Shown: positions 47,862-56,556 of the stretch, one piece after another
Layout: the number at the start of each line of letters is the position of its first letter
Position numbering within the stretch: the stretch's first letter is position 1
Position numbers and translations under genes: made by a program
Notes under the pieces: model-generated
Told to the model about the DNA's origin: nothing
What the model saw: the letters and a program-made list of their open reading frames with translations, nothing else
Database searches by the model: none
From: Ruminococcus sp.
GTDB taxonomy: Bacteria; Bacillota; Clostridia; Oscillospirales; Acutalibacteraceae
Assembly: GCA_017384945.1 (NCBI GenBank)
Contig: JAFNSO010000089.1
Coordinates: 1-56,847, forward strand
Direction of reading: 5' to 3'
DNA: 56,847 nt

Positions 47862-48770
47862 TCAGTCACCCATACACTTTACGAGGACAGCCTTCTGAGC
47901 GTGGAGACGGTTTTCAGCCTCGTCAAAAATCTCGTCGGCGTGAGCCTCGAACACCTCGGCTGTGATTTCCTCCCCGCGGTGAGCGGGCAGGCAGTGAAGA
48001 ACCATAGCGCCGTCGTTTGTGACCGCCATAAGCTCATCGTTGACCTGGTAGCCCTCGAACGCCGCCTCACGGATTTTCTTCTCTTCCTCCTGACCCATGG
48101 AAGCCCATACGTCGGTGAGGACAACGTCCGCGCCCTTCGCGGCTTCAAGCGGCTTTCTCACCATCTCAAACTTGCCCTCAAAGCTCTCGCCGAACTCGAT
48201 GATATTCTTCGGCGGCTCGTAGCCCTCGGGACACGCCACGGAAATGCTCATTCCCGTACGCAGAGCGCCGACGATAAGAGAGTTCATCATATTGTTTCCG
48301 TCGCCGATGAAGCACATTTTGAGACCCTCGAGCTTGCCCTTATGCTCACGGATAGTCATAAGGTCGGCAAGCACCTGACAGGGATGGCAATAGTCCGTAA
48401 GTCCGTTTATAATCGGGATCGAGCCGTACTCGGCAAGGCTTTCGACCTCGCTCTGCTCAAAGGTACGGATCATAATTCCGTCGATAAAGCGTGAAAGCAC
48501 ACGCGCGGTATCCTGAACAGGCTCTCCCCTGCCGATTTGCAAATCATTTGAGGAAAGGAATAGCGGATAGCCGCCGAGCTGGGTCATACCGACCTCAAAG
48601 GAAACCCTTGTACGGGTTGAAGCCTTCTCGAAAATCATTCCGAGGGTTTTGCCCTTAAGAATCTTGTGCTCAATACCGTGTTTTTGCTCGTATTTAAGCT
48701 GGTCGGCGAGGTTCAGCGCCTCGGTGATTTCCTCGGTCGTCCAGTCCTCCAGTTTCAGTAAATGTTTCAT
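47862..48770 (-). CDS. argF: Ornithine carbamoyltransferase
   Basis: The start is ATG 48770, with AAAGGAGAACTGAAT upstream; the longer frame would overlap argD. The 302-residue protein has the carbamoyl-phosphate motif EKASTRTRVSFEVG and the ornithine-side HCLPAHRGEEI. It makes citrulline from ornithine and carbamoyl phosphate. It lies 2 bp after argD. Confidence 0.97.
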   Translation of the reverse strand: MKHLLKLEDWTTEEITEALNLADQLKYEQKHGIEHKILKGKTLGMIFEKASTRTRVSFEVGMTQLGGYPLFLSSNDLQIGRGEPVQDTARVLSRFIDGIMIRTFEQSEVESLAEYGSIPIINGLTDYCHPCQVLADLMTIREHKGKLEGLKMCFIGDGNNMMNSLIVGALRTGMSISVACPEGYEPPKNIIEFGESFEGKFEMVRKPLEAAKGADVVLTDVWASMGQEEEKKIREAAFEGYQVNDELMAVTNDGAMVLHCLPAHRGEEITAEVFEAHADEIFDEAENRLHAQKAVLVKCMGD

Positions 48771-48772
48771 AT

Positions 48773-49939
48773 TCAGTTCTCCTTTAAGGTTTTTTCTAAG
48801 ATTTCTACAGCCTCGTCGAGCTCGCTGTAGCTTATATTCAGCGGCGGAAGCATTCTGAGAAGTGACTTCGCCGTAATGATCAACAATCCGTTTTCGACGC
48901 ATTTGAGCGCGATATCGTGGGCGTCCCTGTCCTCAAGCTCGATTCCGACCATAAGTCCGAGGTTTCTTACAGACCTGACCCCCTCGAGGGAAAGGAGCTT
49001 TTTCTTTAAATACTCTCCCTTTTTGTTGACCTCGCTTAAAAACTCCTCGTCACAAACAACGCCGAGCACATAATTCGCGCCCGCGCAGACAACGGGGTTC
49101 GCGGCGAAGGTCGAGCCATGGGTCGATGGCTGCATAACGTCCTTGAGCTTTTCCGTACACAAGCAAGCGCCGATCGGGAGCCCGCCGCCGAGACCCTTTG
49201 CCGAGGTCACGAGGTCGGGTGTGATGTCAAAATTCTCAAAGCAGAAGAGCTTGCCCGTTCTGCCGATTCCCGTCTGAACCTCGTCGGCAATCAAAAGAAT
49301 ATCACGCTCGTCGCAGAATGCTCTGAGCTGCTTAACGAAGTCCTTATCGAGAATATTTACTCCGCCCTCACCCTGCACGCACTCAATCAGCACCGCGCAG
49401 GTTTTATCCGAAACGGCGGCTTTTACGCTGTCGATATCGGGATTTGAGTACTTAAAGCCCTCGGTGAACGGGAAAAAGTAGTTATGAAAAACGTCCTGAC
49501 CAGTAGCGGAGAGGGTTGTGACGGTTCTGCCGTGGAAGGAATCCCGCAGAGTGACGATTTCGTCCCTGCCCTTGCCGTATTTATCAAAGCTGTACTTTCT
49601 CGCGACCTTGATCGCGCACTCGTTCGCCTCGGCTCCGCTGTTTGAGAAGCAGACCCTTGAAAACGGCGTCAGAGTACACAGCTTTTCAGCCAGATCGGAC
49701 GCCTGCGGGCAGTAGAAGTAGTTGCTCATATGCTGGATAGTAGCCGCCTGCTTTGTGACAGCCTCGACCCAGCCCTCGTCGCAGTAGCCGAGGGAGTTTA
49801 CGCCGATGCCCGAGCTTACGTCAAGGTACTCCCTGCCGTCCTCGTCAAAGGCGCGGCAGCCCTTGCCGCTTTTGAGCGCGACGTTATAGCGTCCGTATGT
49901 GTGCATTATGTATTGTGAGTCTTTTTCCTTTGTGTTCAT
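48773..49939 (-). CDS. argD: Acetylornithine aminotransferase
   Basis: The 388-residue class III aminotransferase has FSNSGAEANECAIK (cofactor site), V-Q-G-E-G-G-V-N, L-I-A-D-E-V-Q-T-G-I-G-R, and the PLP lysine in TSAKGLGGGLPIGA. It converts N-acetylglutamate semialdehyde to N-acetylornithine. Gene order next to argB and argF supports the assignment over other class III enzymes. Confidence 0.96.
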   Translation of the reverse strand: MNTKEKDSQYIMHTYGRYNVALKSGKGCRAFDEDGREYLDVSSGIGVNSLGYCDEGWVEAVTKQAATIQHMSNYFYCPQASDLAEKLCTLTPFSRVCFSNSGAEANECAIKVARKYSFDKYGKGRDEIVTLRDSFHGRTVTTLSATGQDVFHNYFFPFTEGFKYSNPDIDSVKAAVSDKTCAVLIECVQGEGGVNILDKDFVKQLRAFCDERDILLIADEVQTGIGRTGKLFCFENFDITPDLVTSAKGLGGGLPIGACLCTEKLKDVMQPSTHGSTFAANPVVCAGANYVLGVVCDEEFLSEVNKKGEYLKKKLLSLEGVRSVRNLGLMVGIELEDRDAHDIALKCVENGLLIITAKSLLRMLPPLNISYSELDEAVEILEKTLKEN

Positions 49940-49942
49940 TGT

Positions 49943-50353
49943 TTACATATCCTTATAAAATAATATATTATCGGTCTTATTAAAGCCGAGGCTTTTCCAG
50001 AAGTTCTGACCCGTGAGGTTATCGATATAGCAGTAAATCTGCATTTTTTCGATGCCGTCGGCGGCAATTCTTGACATTGCTTCCTTGGCGAGAGCCTGAC
50101 CGATATGTCGGCGGCGGTAGTCGGGGTGAACCGCCATATGGTGGATAAACCCGACGCGTCCGTCGTGACCCGCGAGCACTGTCGCGATGATTTTATCATT
50201 TTCAAGAGCGACCATACTCATACCCGGGTTGCGGTCGAGATAACGCTCGATATGCTCCCGCGAGTCGCCGTTATCGAGAGCGCGCTTTGAGGTTATCTGC
50301 CACATATTGTATATTTCGTCGTAGTCCTCTTTTTTCATACACCTTATTACCAT
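49943..50353 (-). CDS. GNAT-family N-acetyltransferase
   Basis: The 136-residue GNAT fold protein has the acetyl-CoA site HHMAVHPDYRRRHIGQALAKEAM and the C-terminal block NFWKSLGFNKTDNILFYK. It lies between argB (18 bp) and argD (3 bp), so it is part of the arginine operon. A role as a glutamate N-acetyltransferase is possible, but argJ already supplies that step. It may act on a pathway intermediate or another amine. Substrate not readable. Confidence 0.88.
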   Translation of the reverse strand: MVIRCMKKEDYDEIYNMWQITSKRALDNGDSREHIERYLDRNPGMSMVALENDKIIATVLAGHDGRVGFIHHMAVHPDYRRRHIGQALAKEAMSRIAADGIEKMQIYCYIDNLTGQNFWKSLGFNKTDNILFYKDM

Positions 50354-50371
50354 TTTTCCCTCTTAAACCGA

Positions 50372-51223
50372 TTAGTAGAGCATTGTTCCGATTCCCTCGT
50401 CGGAGAAGAGCTCGAGCAAAATCGAGTGCTTCATTCTTCCGTCGAGAATATGAGCGCGCTTTACGCCGCTTCTGACGGCTTCGACGCAGCAGTCGATTTT
50501 CGGGATCATACCGCCCTTGATTATGCCCTCCTTCTTGAGTAGCGGGACATCGCTCACATTTACGGTGGAAATCAGCGAATACTCGTTATGGACGTCGCGC
50601 AAAAGACCTCTTACGTCTGTCATGAGAATGAGCTTTTTCGCGCCGAGCTTCGCGGCGATTTTTGCCGCTGCCAAATCGGCGTTGATGTTATACACCTCGC
50701 CGTTTCTGCCGCCCGCGATCGTGGAGATTACGGGGATATAGCCGTTTTTGATGCTGTCCATAATAATGAGCGGGTTTACCTTATCGATCTCGCCGACAAA
50801 GCCCAGATCGTCCTCGCCCTCGAGCTTTTTCGCGGTGAGCATTTTGCCGTCGAGTCCGCAAAGACCGATCGCTCTGCCGCCGCTTAATGTGAGGTGCTGG
50901 ACAAGGCTTTTATTGACCTTTCCCGCGAGAACCTGCTGGACGATATCTATAGTCTCCTTATCGGTGACGCGGAGACCGTTTTTAAATTCGGACTTTTTGC
51001 CTGTTTTTTCGAGCATAGCGTTGATTTCGGGGCCGCCGCCGTGTACGAGGACGACGTTGATTCCGACGAGCTGCATCAGCACGATGTCGCTCATAACGGC
51101 GTTTTTCAGCTCCTCGTTGAGCATAGCGTTGCCGCCGTACTTGACGACAATCGTCTGTCCCGAATTTTTCTGAATATAAGGCATAGCCTGAATAAGCACT
51201 TCCGCTCTCTTATTATTATCCAT
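50372..51223 (-). CDS. argB: Acetylglutamate kinase
   Basis: The 283-residue protein has the amino acid kinase features VVKYGGNAM, VLVHGGGPEIN and a nucleotide-binding A-A-K-I-A-A-K-L-G-A-K-K-L-I-L-M-T-D block. It phosphorylates N-acetylglutamate, often the feedback-inhibited step. ATG 51223 is preceded by GAGGAGGCTATAAAAAA. That ribosome site is the 3' end of a 32-bp tandem repeat (51237-51320), an unusual leader. Confidence 0.96.
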   Translation of the reverse strand: MDNNKRAEVLIQAMPYIQKNSGQTIVVKYGGNAMLNEELKNAVMSDIVLMQLVGINVVLVHGGGPEINAMLEKTGKKSEFKNGLRVTDKETIDIVQQVLAGKVNKSLVQHLTLSGGRAIGLCGLDGKMLTAKKLEGEDDLGFVGEIDKVNPLIIMDSIKNGYIPVISTIAGGRNGEVYNINADLAAAKIAAKLGAKKLILMTDVRGLLRDVHNEYSLISTVNVSDVPLLKKEGIIKGGMIPKIDCCVEAVRSGVKRAHILDGRMKHSILLELFSDEGIGTMLY

Positions 51224-51236
51224 TTTTTTATAGCCT

Positions 51237-51320
51237 CCTCGTCATCATCGTTCGTTTTTTTATTTTTTCCTCGTCATCATCGTTCGTTTTTTTATTTTTT
51301 CCTCGTCATCATCGTTCGTT
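51237..51320 (-). repeat. 32-bp tandem repeat in the argB leader
   Basis: Copies start at 51237, 51269 and 51301 (the third is partial, about 20 bp). On the minus strand each full unit reads CGATGATGACGAGG followed by an A-rich tract, so each carries a Shine-Dalgarno-like GAGGA, the last forming the real argB ribosome site. Copy number could alter leader folding or translation. Confidence 0.9.
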
Positions 51321-51428
51321 CCTATCGGAGCGTTCATATCCCCCGCGCCTTTGCGGCACTATCAGGTTTTGGATATTGGAGATAGGTTCATCTGTTAAAT
51401 CTCTATATAAAGTCTTGTAAAAGCAAAT

Positions 51429-51449
51429 AATTGCGAATTGCGAATTGAA
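51429..51449. repeat. AATTGCG heptamer repeat after argJ
   Basis: AATTGCG-AATTGCG-AATTGAA immediately abuts the argJ stop codon. It belongs to the same heptamer family as 4775-4972 and 37241-37701. A single unit also occurs at 53761, at the end of argH. Confidence 0.8.
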
Positions 51450-52670
51450 TTAAGTTCTGTAGTCTCCGTTGATTTTAACGTAATCATACGTTAGGTCGCA
51501 GCCGTAGGCTTCGGCGCACGCTTCGCCGTCGCCGAGGGTCACTATTATATCAATTTCGTTTTCGAGCAGGATTTCCTTTGCCTTTTCCTCGCTGAAGGGA
51601 ACTCCCGCGCCGTTTTCACAGACGGTGATCTCACCCTTTTCGGAAGAAAAGCTCACGCCGACCTTCTTTACGTCGACGTCGGCTCCGCTGTAACCGATCG
51701 CGCAGAGAACCCGTCCCCAGTTCGCGTCGGCTCCGAACATTGCCGCCTTTAAAAGGCTCGAGCAAATCACGCTCTTGCTCGTCATAACCGCGTCCTTCTT
51801 TGTTTTCGCGCCGCTCACCTTACAGACAAGCAGCTTTGTCGCGCCCTCGCCGTCCGCGGCGAGCTTTTTCGCGAGCATTCTGAAAGCCTCGGTAAGTCCT
51901 TCGACGAAAACGCGGTAGTCCTCGTTTTTCTCGGTGATTTCGGCGTTGCCCGCCTTACCCGACGCCATGATCGCGAGGGTATCGTTCGTTGAGGTATCTC
52001 CGTCGACGCTGACCATATTATAGCTGTCCTCGACCGCCTCGCGCAGCGCCTCACCGAGCATTTCGCTCGAGACAGCCGCGTCGGTGGTGACGAAGGAGAG
52101 CATTGTTCCCATATTAATGTGGATCATTCCGCTGCCCTTGGCGATTCCTCCGATCGTGACCTGTTTGCCGCCGAGGGTCATGGTCATAGCCATTTCCTTC
52201 TTGACGGTGTCGGTCGTCATAATCGCCTCCGCGGCGTTTGTGCCGCCGTCCTTTGAGAGCTTGCCGCGCATCATCTCTGCGCCCTTTTTGATTGGCTCAA
52301 TCGGCAGAACCTCGCCGATTACGCCCGTCGACGCGACTATAACGTCCTCGCTTTTTACTCCGAGCACGTCGGCGGCGATGTCGCACATCTTCTGCGCCTT
52401 TTCCTTGCCGTCGGCGTTACAGGTGTTGGCGTTGCCCGAATTGACGATAACCGCCTGAGCCTTGCCGTTTTTTAGGTGCTCCCTTGTAACGGCTATCGTA
52501 TCGGACTTGACGAGGTTTTTTGTGAAAACCGCCGCGGCGTTGCACAGCGAATCACAGTAAATCAGCGCCAAATCCCTTTTTGTCGTATTCGATGGCTTTA
52601 CCGAGGCGCACACGCCCTGAGCGGTGAAGCCCTGCGGAGCCGTAACTCCGCCGTCTATAAATTTATACAT
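51450..52670 (-). CDS. argJ: Bifunctional ornithine acetyltransferase / N-acetylglutamate synthase
   Basis: The 406-residue protein has the self-cleavage site in AKGSGMIHINMGTMLSF; cleavage before the Thr makes it the nucleophile. The residue before it is Gly where Ala is more common. It recycles the acetyl group from N-acetylornithine to glutamate and can also use acetyl-CoA. The start is 16 bp after argC. A 226-bp gap with repeats (51224-51449) separates it from argB. Confidence 0.96.
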   Translation of the reverse strand: MYKFIDGGVTAPQGFTAQGVCASVKPSNTTKRDLALIYCDSLCNAAAVFTKNLVKSDTIAVTREHLKNGKAQAVIVNSGNANTCNADGKEKAQKMCDIAADVLGVKSEDVIVASTGVIGEVLPIEPIKKGAEMMRGKLSKDGGTNAAEAIMTTDTVKKEMAMTMTLGGKQVTIGGIAKGSGMIHINMGTMLSFVTTDAAVSSEMLGEALREAVEDSYNMVSVDGDTSTNDTLAIMASGKAGNAEITEKNEDYRVFVEGLTEAFRMLAKKLAADGEGATKLLVCKVSGAKTKKDAVMTSKSVICSSLLKAAMFGADANWGRVLCAIGYSGADVDVKKVGVSFSSEKGEITVCENGAGVPFSEEKAKEILLENEIDIIVTLGDGEACAEAYGCDLTYDYVKINGDYRT

Positions 52671-52686
52671 TGGTTGACCTCTTTCC

Positions 52687-53721
52687 CTAGAACGCGGGCG
52701 GGGTAATCATAAGGCCTGTTTTTTCATCCAGACCGAAGATAATGTTCATATTCTGAATCGCCTGACCCGCCGCGCCCTTGACCATATTGTCAATCGCGGC
52801 GCAGGCTATGAGCTTGCCCGCTCTGCTGTCGAAGTGCAGGCTGATGTCGCAGTAGTTCGAGTACTTTATGTTGTGGATATCCGCGTACATTCCGTCGGGA
52901 AGAAGCCTTACAAAATACTCGTCCCTGTAAAATTCCTCGTAGGCTTTTCTGATTTGCTCATAGGTTACGCCTTCCTTTACGTCGGCGTAGCAGGTTGCGA
53001 GGATTCCTCTGTTAACGGGGAGAAGGTGCGGAACAAAGGTTATCGTTACCTTTTCGCCCGAGAGTCTCGAGAGAGTCTGCTCGATCTCGGGGGTGTGACG
53101 GTGACAGCCCGCCTTGTACGCGTGGAAGCCCTCGTTGAGCTCGGGGTAGTGACTGCCCTGACTCGGCTTTCTGCCCGCGCCCGTAACGCCGCTCGCGCAG
53201 TTGCATATAATACCCTTGAGCTCTACAAGACCGTTTTTAACGGCGGGAGCCAGAGCCAGCGGAGAGCAGGTCGTATAACAGCCGGGGTTGGAGATTATCC
53301 TCTTGCCCTTTATATCGTCTCTGAAAAACTCGGGCAGACCGTAGACGCTTTCCTCGTGGAGCGACTTATCGAGGAAGCTGCCGCCGTACCACTCCTTGTA
53401 TTCGTCCTCGCTCTCAAGGCGGAAATCCGCGCCGAGGTCGATGAATTTTACGTTATTTTTAACGCAGTCCGCGGCGAGCTCCTGACTGAGACCGTGAGGC
53501 AGGGCGGCAAACACAACGTCGCTCTTGCTTACGACCTCGTCGGCTGACTCGCAGACCATATCGTTTATGTCAAGATAGCTCGGGTAAACCTCGCTGAGAG
53601 CCTTGCCCTCAAAGCTTACCGAGCTCACGGCGACGACCTCAGCCTCGGGGTGAGCGTTGAGAAGTCTCACAAGCTCACAACCCGCGTAGCCTGTCGCGCC
53701 GACAATACCAACTTTTATCAT
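52687..53721 (-). CDS. argC: N-acetyl-gamma-glutamyl-phosphate reductase
   Basis: The 344-residue protein has an NADP-binding motif VGIVGATGYAGCELVRLL and catalytic Cys148 in SNPGCYTT, with PHGLSQ also conserved. It reduces acetylglutamyl phosphate to the semialdehyde. It lies 37 bp after argH. Confidence 0.97.
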   Translation of the reverse strand: MIKVGIVGATGYAGCELVRLLNAHPEAEVVAVSSVSFEGKALSEVYPSYLDINDMVCESADEVVSKSDVVFAALPHGLSQELAADCVKNNVKFIDLGADFRLESEDEYKEWYGGSFLDKSLHEESVYGLPEFFRDDIKGKRIISNPGCYTTCSPLALAPAVKNGLVELKGIICNCASGVTGAGRKPSQGSHYPELNEGFHAYKAGCHRHTPEIEQTLSRLSGEKVTITFVPHLLPVNRGILATCYADVKEGVTYEQIRKAYEEFYRDEYFVRLLPDGMYADIHNIKYSNYCDISLHFDSRAGKLIACAAIDNMVKGAAGQAIQNMNIIFGLDEKTGLMITPPAF

Positions 53722-53758
53722 AGTTATCTCCGTTCTTATATAAAATTACGAATGCCCT

Positions 53759-55123
53759 TTAATTGCGAATTAATTTTTCAGCCTGAGCCCTTACGTTCTC
53801 GGGAGCGGGGCCGCCGAACGCCTTGCGCTGAGAAACGCAGTATTCGAGCGAAATCGCCTTGTAAACGTCCTCGTTGAAAACGTCGCAGACCTTTTTGTAC
53901 TCCTCGATCGGGAGGCTTTCCAGATCGGTGCCGAGCTCAATGCAGCGCGCTACGAGCTCGCCCGTAGCCTTGTAAGCGTCGCGGAAGGGAACGCCGTTCT
54001 TCGTGAGCCAGTCGGCAACGTCGGTGGCGTTGATAAAGCCGCCCGCAGCCGCCTTGCGCATATTCTCGGGGATAACGCGCATTGTATCGAGCATCGGAGT
54101 AAAGGCGGTAAGGCACATTTTGACGGTATCGACCGCGTCGAAAATCGCTTCCTTATCCTCCTGCATATCCTTGTTGTAGGCGAGGGCTATACCCTTCATC
54201 GCGGTCAGAAGCGCCATTGTGTCGCCGAACACTCTGCCGCTTTTTCCTCTTACGAGCTCAGCGATGTCGGGGTTCTTTTTCTGGGGCATAATCGACGAGC
54301 CTGTCGAGAAAGCGTCGTCGAGCTCAATGAACTTGAATTCCCAGCTGCACCACATAATGATTTCCTCGGAAAAACGGCTGAGGTGAACCATTATGATCGA
54401 CAGACAGGCGGCTAGCTCAATGCAGTAGTCGCGGTCTGAAACGCCGTCGAGCGAATTGTTTGTTATCCTGTCGAAGCCCAGAAGCTTTTGAGTGATCGTT
54501 CTGTCGATCGGGTAGGTTGTACCCGCAAGCGCGCATGAGCCAAGCGGCATTTCGTTCATACGCTTGTAGCAGTCCTCAAGACGGCTGATGTCGCGAAGGA
54601 GCATTTCGGCGTAAGCGAGCAGGTGATGACCGAAGGTGATCGGCTGAGCCCTCTGCAAATGAGTGTAGCCGGGCATTACGGTCTCTGAGTACTCCTCAGC
54701 CTTACGCGCGATGACCTGAACGAGCTCCTCGAGCTGAGATTGGATACCCTTGAGCTGTTTTCTTAAATAGAGCTTGTTGTCGAGAGCTACCTGATCGTTA
54801 CGGCTTCTCGAGGTGTGCAGCCGCTTGCCGTCGTCGCCTATTCTCTTTGTGAGCTCGCCCTCGACGAAGGTGTGGATATCCTCAGCCTCCATATCGATTT
54901 TGAGCGCTCCGCTCTCGATGTCCGAAAGAATACCCCGAAGTCCCTCGATGATGTGTTCAGCCTCGTTCTTCCCGATAATCCCGCACTCGCCGAGCATTGT
55001 CGCGTGGGCGATACTGCCCTCGATGTCCTCGCGATACATCCTGCTGTCGAAGGGGATCGAGCTGTTGAAGTCGTTTGTTGTTTTTGAAAGTTCCTTCTTA
55101 AATCTGCCTTTCCAAAGCTGCAT
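53759..55123 (-). CDS. argH: Argininosuccinate lyase
   Basis: The 454-residue protein has the fumarase/lyase signature GSSIMPQKKNPD and TSRSRNDQ, MPGYTHLQRAQP and the catalytic H-A-type region. It releases arginine and fumarate. The last codons (ATTCGCAAT-TAA) match the heptamer repeat family. A hairpin lies in the 73-bp gap to argG. Confidence 0.97.
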   Translation of the reverse strand: MQLWKGRFKKELSKTTNDFNSSIPFDSRMYREDIEGSIAHATMLGECGIIGKNEAEHIIEGLRGILSDIESGALKIDMEAEDIHTFVEGELTKRIGDDGKRLHTSRSRNDQVALDNKLYLRKQLKGIQSQLEELVQVIARKAEEYSETVMPGYTHLQRAQPITFGHHLLAYAEMLLRDISRLEDCYKRMNEMPLGSCALAGTTYPIDRTITQKLLGFDRITNNSLDGVSDRDYCIELAACLSIIMVHLSRFSEEIIMWCSWEFKFIELDDAFSTGSSIMPQKKNPDIAELVRGKSGRVFGDTMALLTAMKGIALAYNKDMQEDKEAIFDAVDTVKMCLTAFTPMLDTMRVIPENMRKAAAGGFINATDVADWLTKNGVPFRDAYKATGELVARCIELGTDLESLPIEEYKKVCDVFNEDVYKAISLEYCVSQRKAFGGPAPENVRAQAEKLIRN

Positions 55124-55149
55124 AGTTTTCTCCTATAAAATCGCTTAAT

Positions 55150-55171
55150 GGGACAAGGTAAACCTTGCCCC
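55150..55171 (-). other. Hairpin between argG and argH
   Basis: GGGACAAGGT pairs with ACCTTGCCCC (one mismatch). There is no U-run, so it is more likely a processing or stability element than a terminator. Confidence 0.4.
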
Positions 55172-55196
55172 GAAAAAGCCGTATTATCTTATTTTC

Positions 55197-56420
55197 TTAT
55201 TTGATTAAGCCCTTTTTCGCGCGCACCTTGATCGGGAGTCCGAAGAGGTTGATGAAGCCCGCGGAATCGTTCTGGTCGTAAACCTCGTCCTCGTCGAAGG
55301 TCGCGATCTCCTCGTCGTAGAGTGAGTAGGGGCTTGTGACGCCGGCGTCGATGATGTTGCCCTTGTAGAGCTTGAGCTTAACGTCGCCCGTTACGTACTC
55401 CTGAGTGCTGTCGACGAACGCGGAAAGCGCCTCGCGAAGCGGTGTGTACCACTTGCCGTCGTAAACGAGCTCGGCGAACTTGATCGCGAGCACGCTCTTG
55501 TAGTGCTGAGTGTCCTTGTCGAGGCAGATTTCCTCGAGCTTGTTGTGAGCTGCGAAGAGGATCGTGCCGCCGGGGGTCTCATAAACGCCGCGCGCCTTCA
55601 TACCGACGAGACGGTTCTCGACGATGTCGGTGATACCGATACCGTTCTTGCCGCCGATTTCGTTGAGCTTGGCGACGATCGAAACAGCGTCCATCTCCTC
55701 GCCGTTGATGCTCTTCGCCTCACCCTTCTCGAAGTGGATCGTTACGTACTCGGGCACGTCGGGCGCCTGAAGCGGGGATACGCCCATCTCAAGGAAGCCC
55801 TCCTTCTCGTACATGGGCTCGTTGGCGGGATCCTCGAGGTCGAGTCCCTCGTGGCTTAAATGCCAGAGGTTCTTGTCCTTTGAATAGTTTGTTTCACGGT
55901 TTATCTTGAGAGGAATCTTCTTTTCCTCGGCGTAAGCGATTTCTTCCTCACGGCTCTTGAACTCCCATACACGCCAGGGGGCGATGATTTTCATATCGGG
56001 AGCATATGCCTTTATAGCGAGCTCAAAACGAACCTGGTCGTTGCCCTTTCCGGTACAGCCGTGGCAGATAGCGTCCGCGCCCTCGGCCTTGGCGATTTCA
56101 ACGAGCCTCTTGGCGATAATCGGACGGGCGAAGGATGTACCGAGCAGGTACTTGCCCTCGTAAACGGCGCCCGCCTTGATTGTCGGGAAAACATACTCCT
56201 CAACAAACTCCTTGTTGAGATCCTCGATGTAAAGCTTGCTCGCGCCTGTGGCGATCGCCTTTTCCTCAAGACCCTCGAGCTCGTCAGCCTGACCGACGTT
56301 GCCCGAAACGGCGATTACCTCGCAGTTGTCGTAATTTTCCTTGAGCCAGGGGATGATGATTGATGTATCAAGTCCGCCCGAATAGGCGAGAACTACCTTT
56401 TTGATCTTATTGTCTGCCAT
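55197..56420 (-). CDS. argG: Argininosuccinate synthase
   Basis: The 407-residue protein has the ATP-binding P-loop-like motif [17 protein letters not shown] near the N-terminus and [13 protein letters not shown]. It joins citrulline and aspartate. It is the first gene of the operon, with GGAGGTAATTATT before ATG 56420, and controls the whole unit through the promoter at 56462-56489. Confidence 0.97.
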   Translation of the reverse strand: MADNKIKKVVLAYSGGLDTSIIIPWLKENYDNCEVIAVSGNVGQADELEGLEEKAIATGASKLYIEDLNKEFVEEYVFPTIKAGAVYEGKYLLGTSFARPIIAKRLVEIAKAEGADAICHGCTGKGNDQVRFELAIKAYAPDMKIIAPWRVWEFKSREEEIAYAEEKKIPLKINRETNYSKDKNLWHLSHEGLDLEDPANEPMYEKEGFLEMGVSPLQAPDVPEYVTIHFEKGEAKSINGEEMDAVSIVAKLNEIGGKNGIGITDIVENRLVGMKARGVYETPGGTILFAAHNKLEEICLDKDTQHYKSVLAIKFAELVYDGKWYTPLREALSAFVDSTQEYVTGDVKLKLYKGNIIDAGVTSPYSLYDEEIATFDEDEVYDQNDSAGFINLFGLPIKVRAKKGLIK

Positions 56421-56461
56421 AATAATTACCTCCGTAGTGCTGAATTTTAAGTTACTATTAC

Positions 56462-56489
56462 ATTATACTCGGATGTGTTAAAAAATCAA
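56462..56489 (-). promoter_or_regulatory. Sigma-A promoter for the arginine operon
   Basis: On the minus strand: TTGATT (56484-56489), a 16-nt spacer, TATAAT (56462-56467). Confidence 0.75.
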
Positions 56490-56494
56490 GACCT

Positions 56495-56512
56495 TTTGCA
56501 TAAATATTCAAA
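56495..56512 (-). promoter_or_regulatory. Candidate ARG box (ArgR/AhrC site)
   Basis: On the minus strand TTTGAATATTTATGCAAA fits the ARG box palindrome TGAAT-N4-ATTCA with one main mismatch. It lies just upstream of the -35 box of the argG promoter, a position compatible with ArgR control, but no argR gene is in the window. Confidence 0.45.
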
Positions 56513-56556
56513 CTTTATGTAAATTATATAAAAACAGCGAAAAACCGCCGACATTT

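Noticed and set aside
47862..48902. Longer argF with a 44-residue N-terminal extension
   Set aside because: It would overlap argD, lacks a ribosome site, and the extension is Arg-rich out-of-frame argD sequence.
51237..51320. CRISPR array
   Set aside because: Contiguous tandem repeats without spacers, placed in a gene leader.
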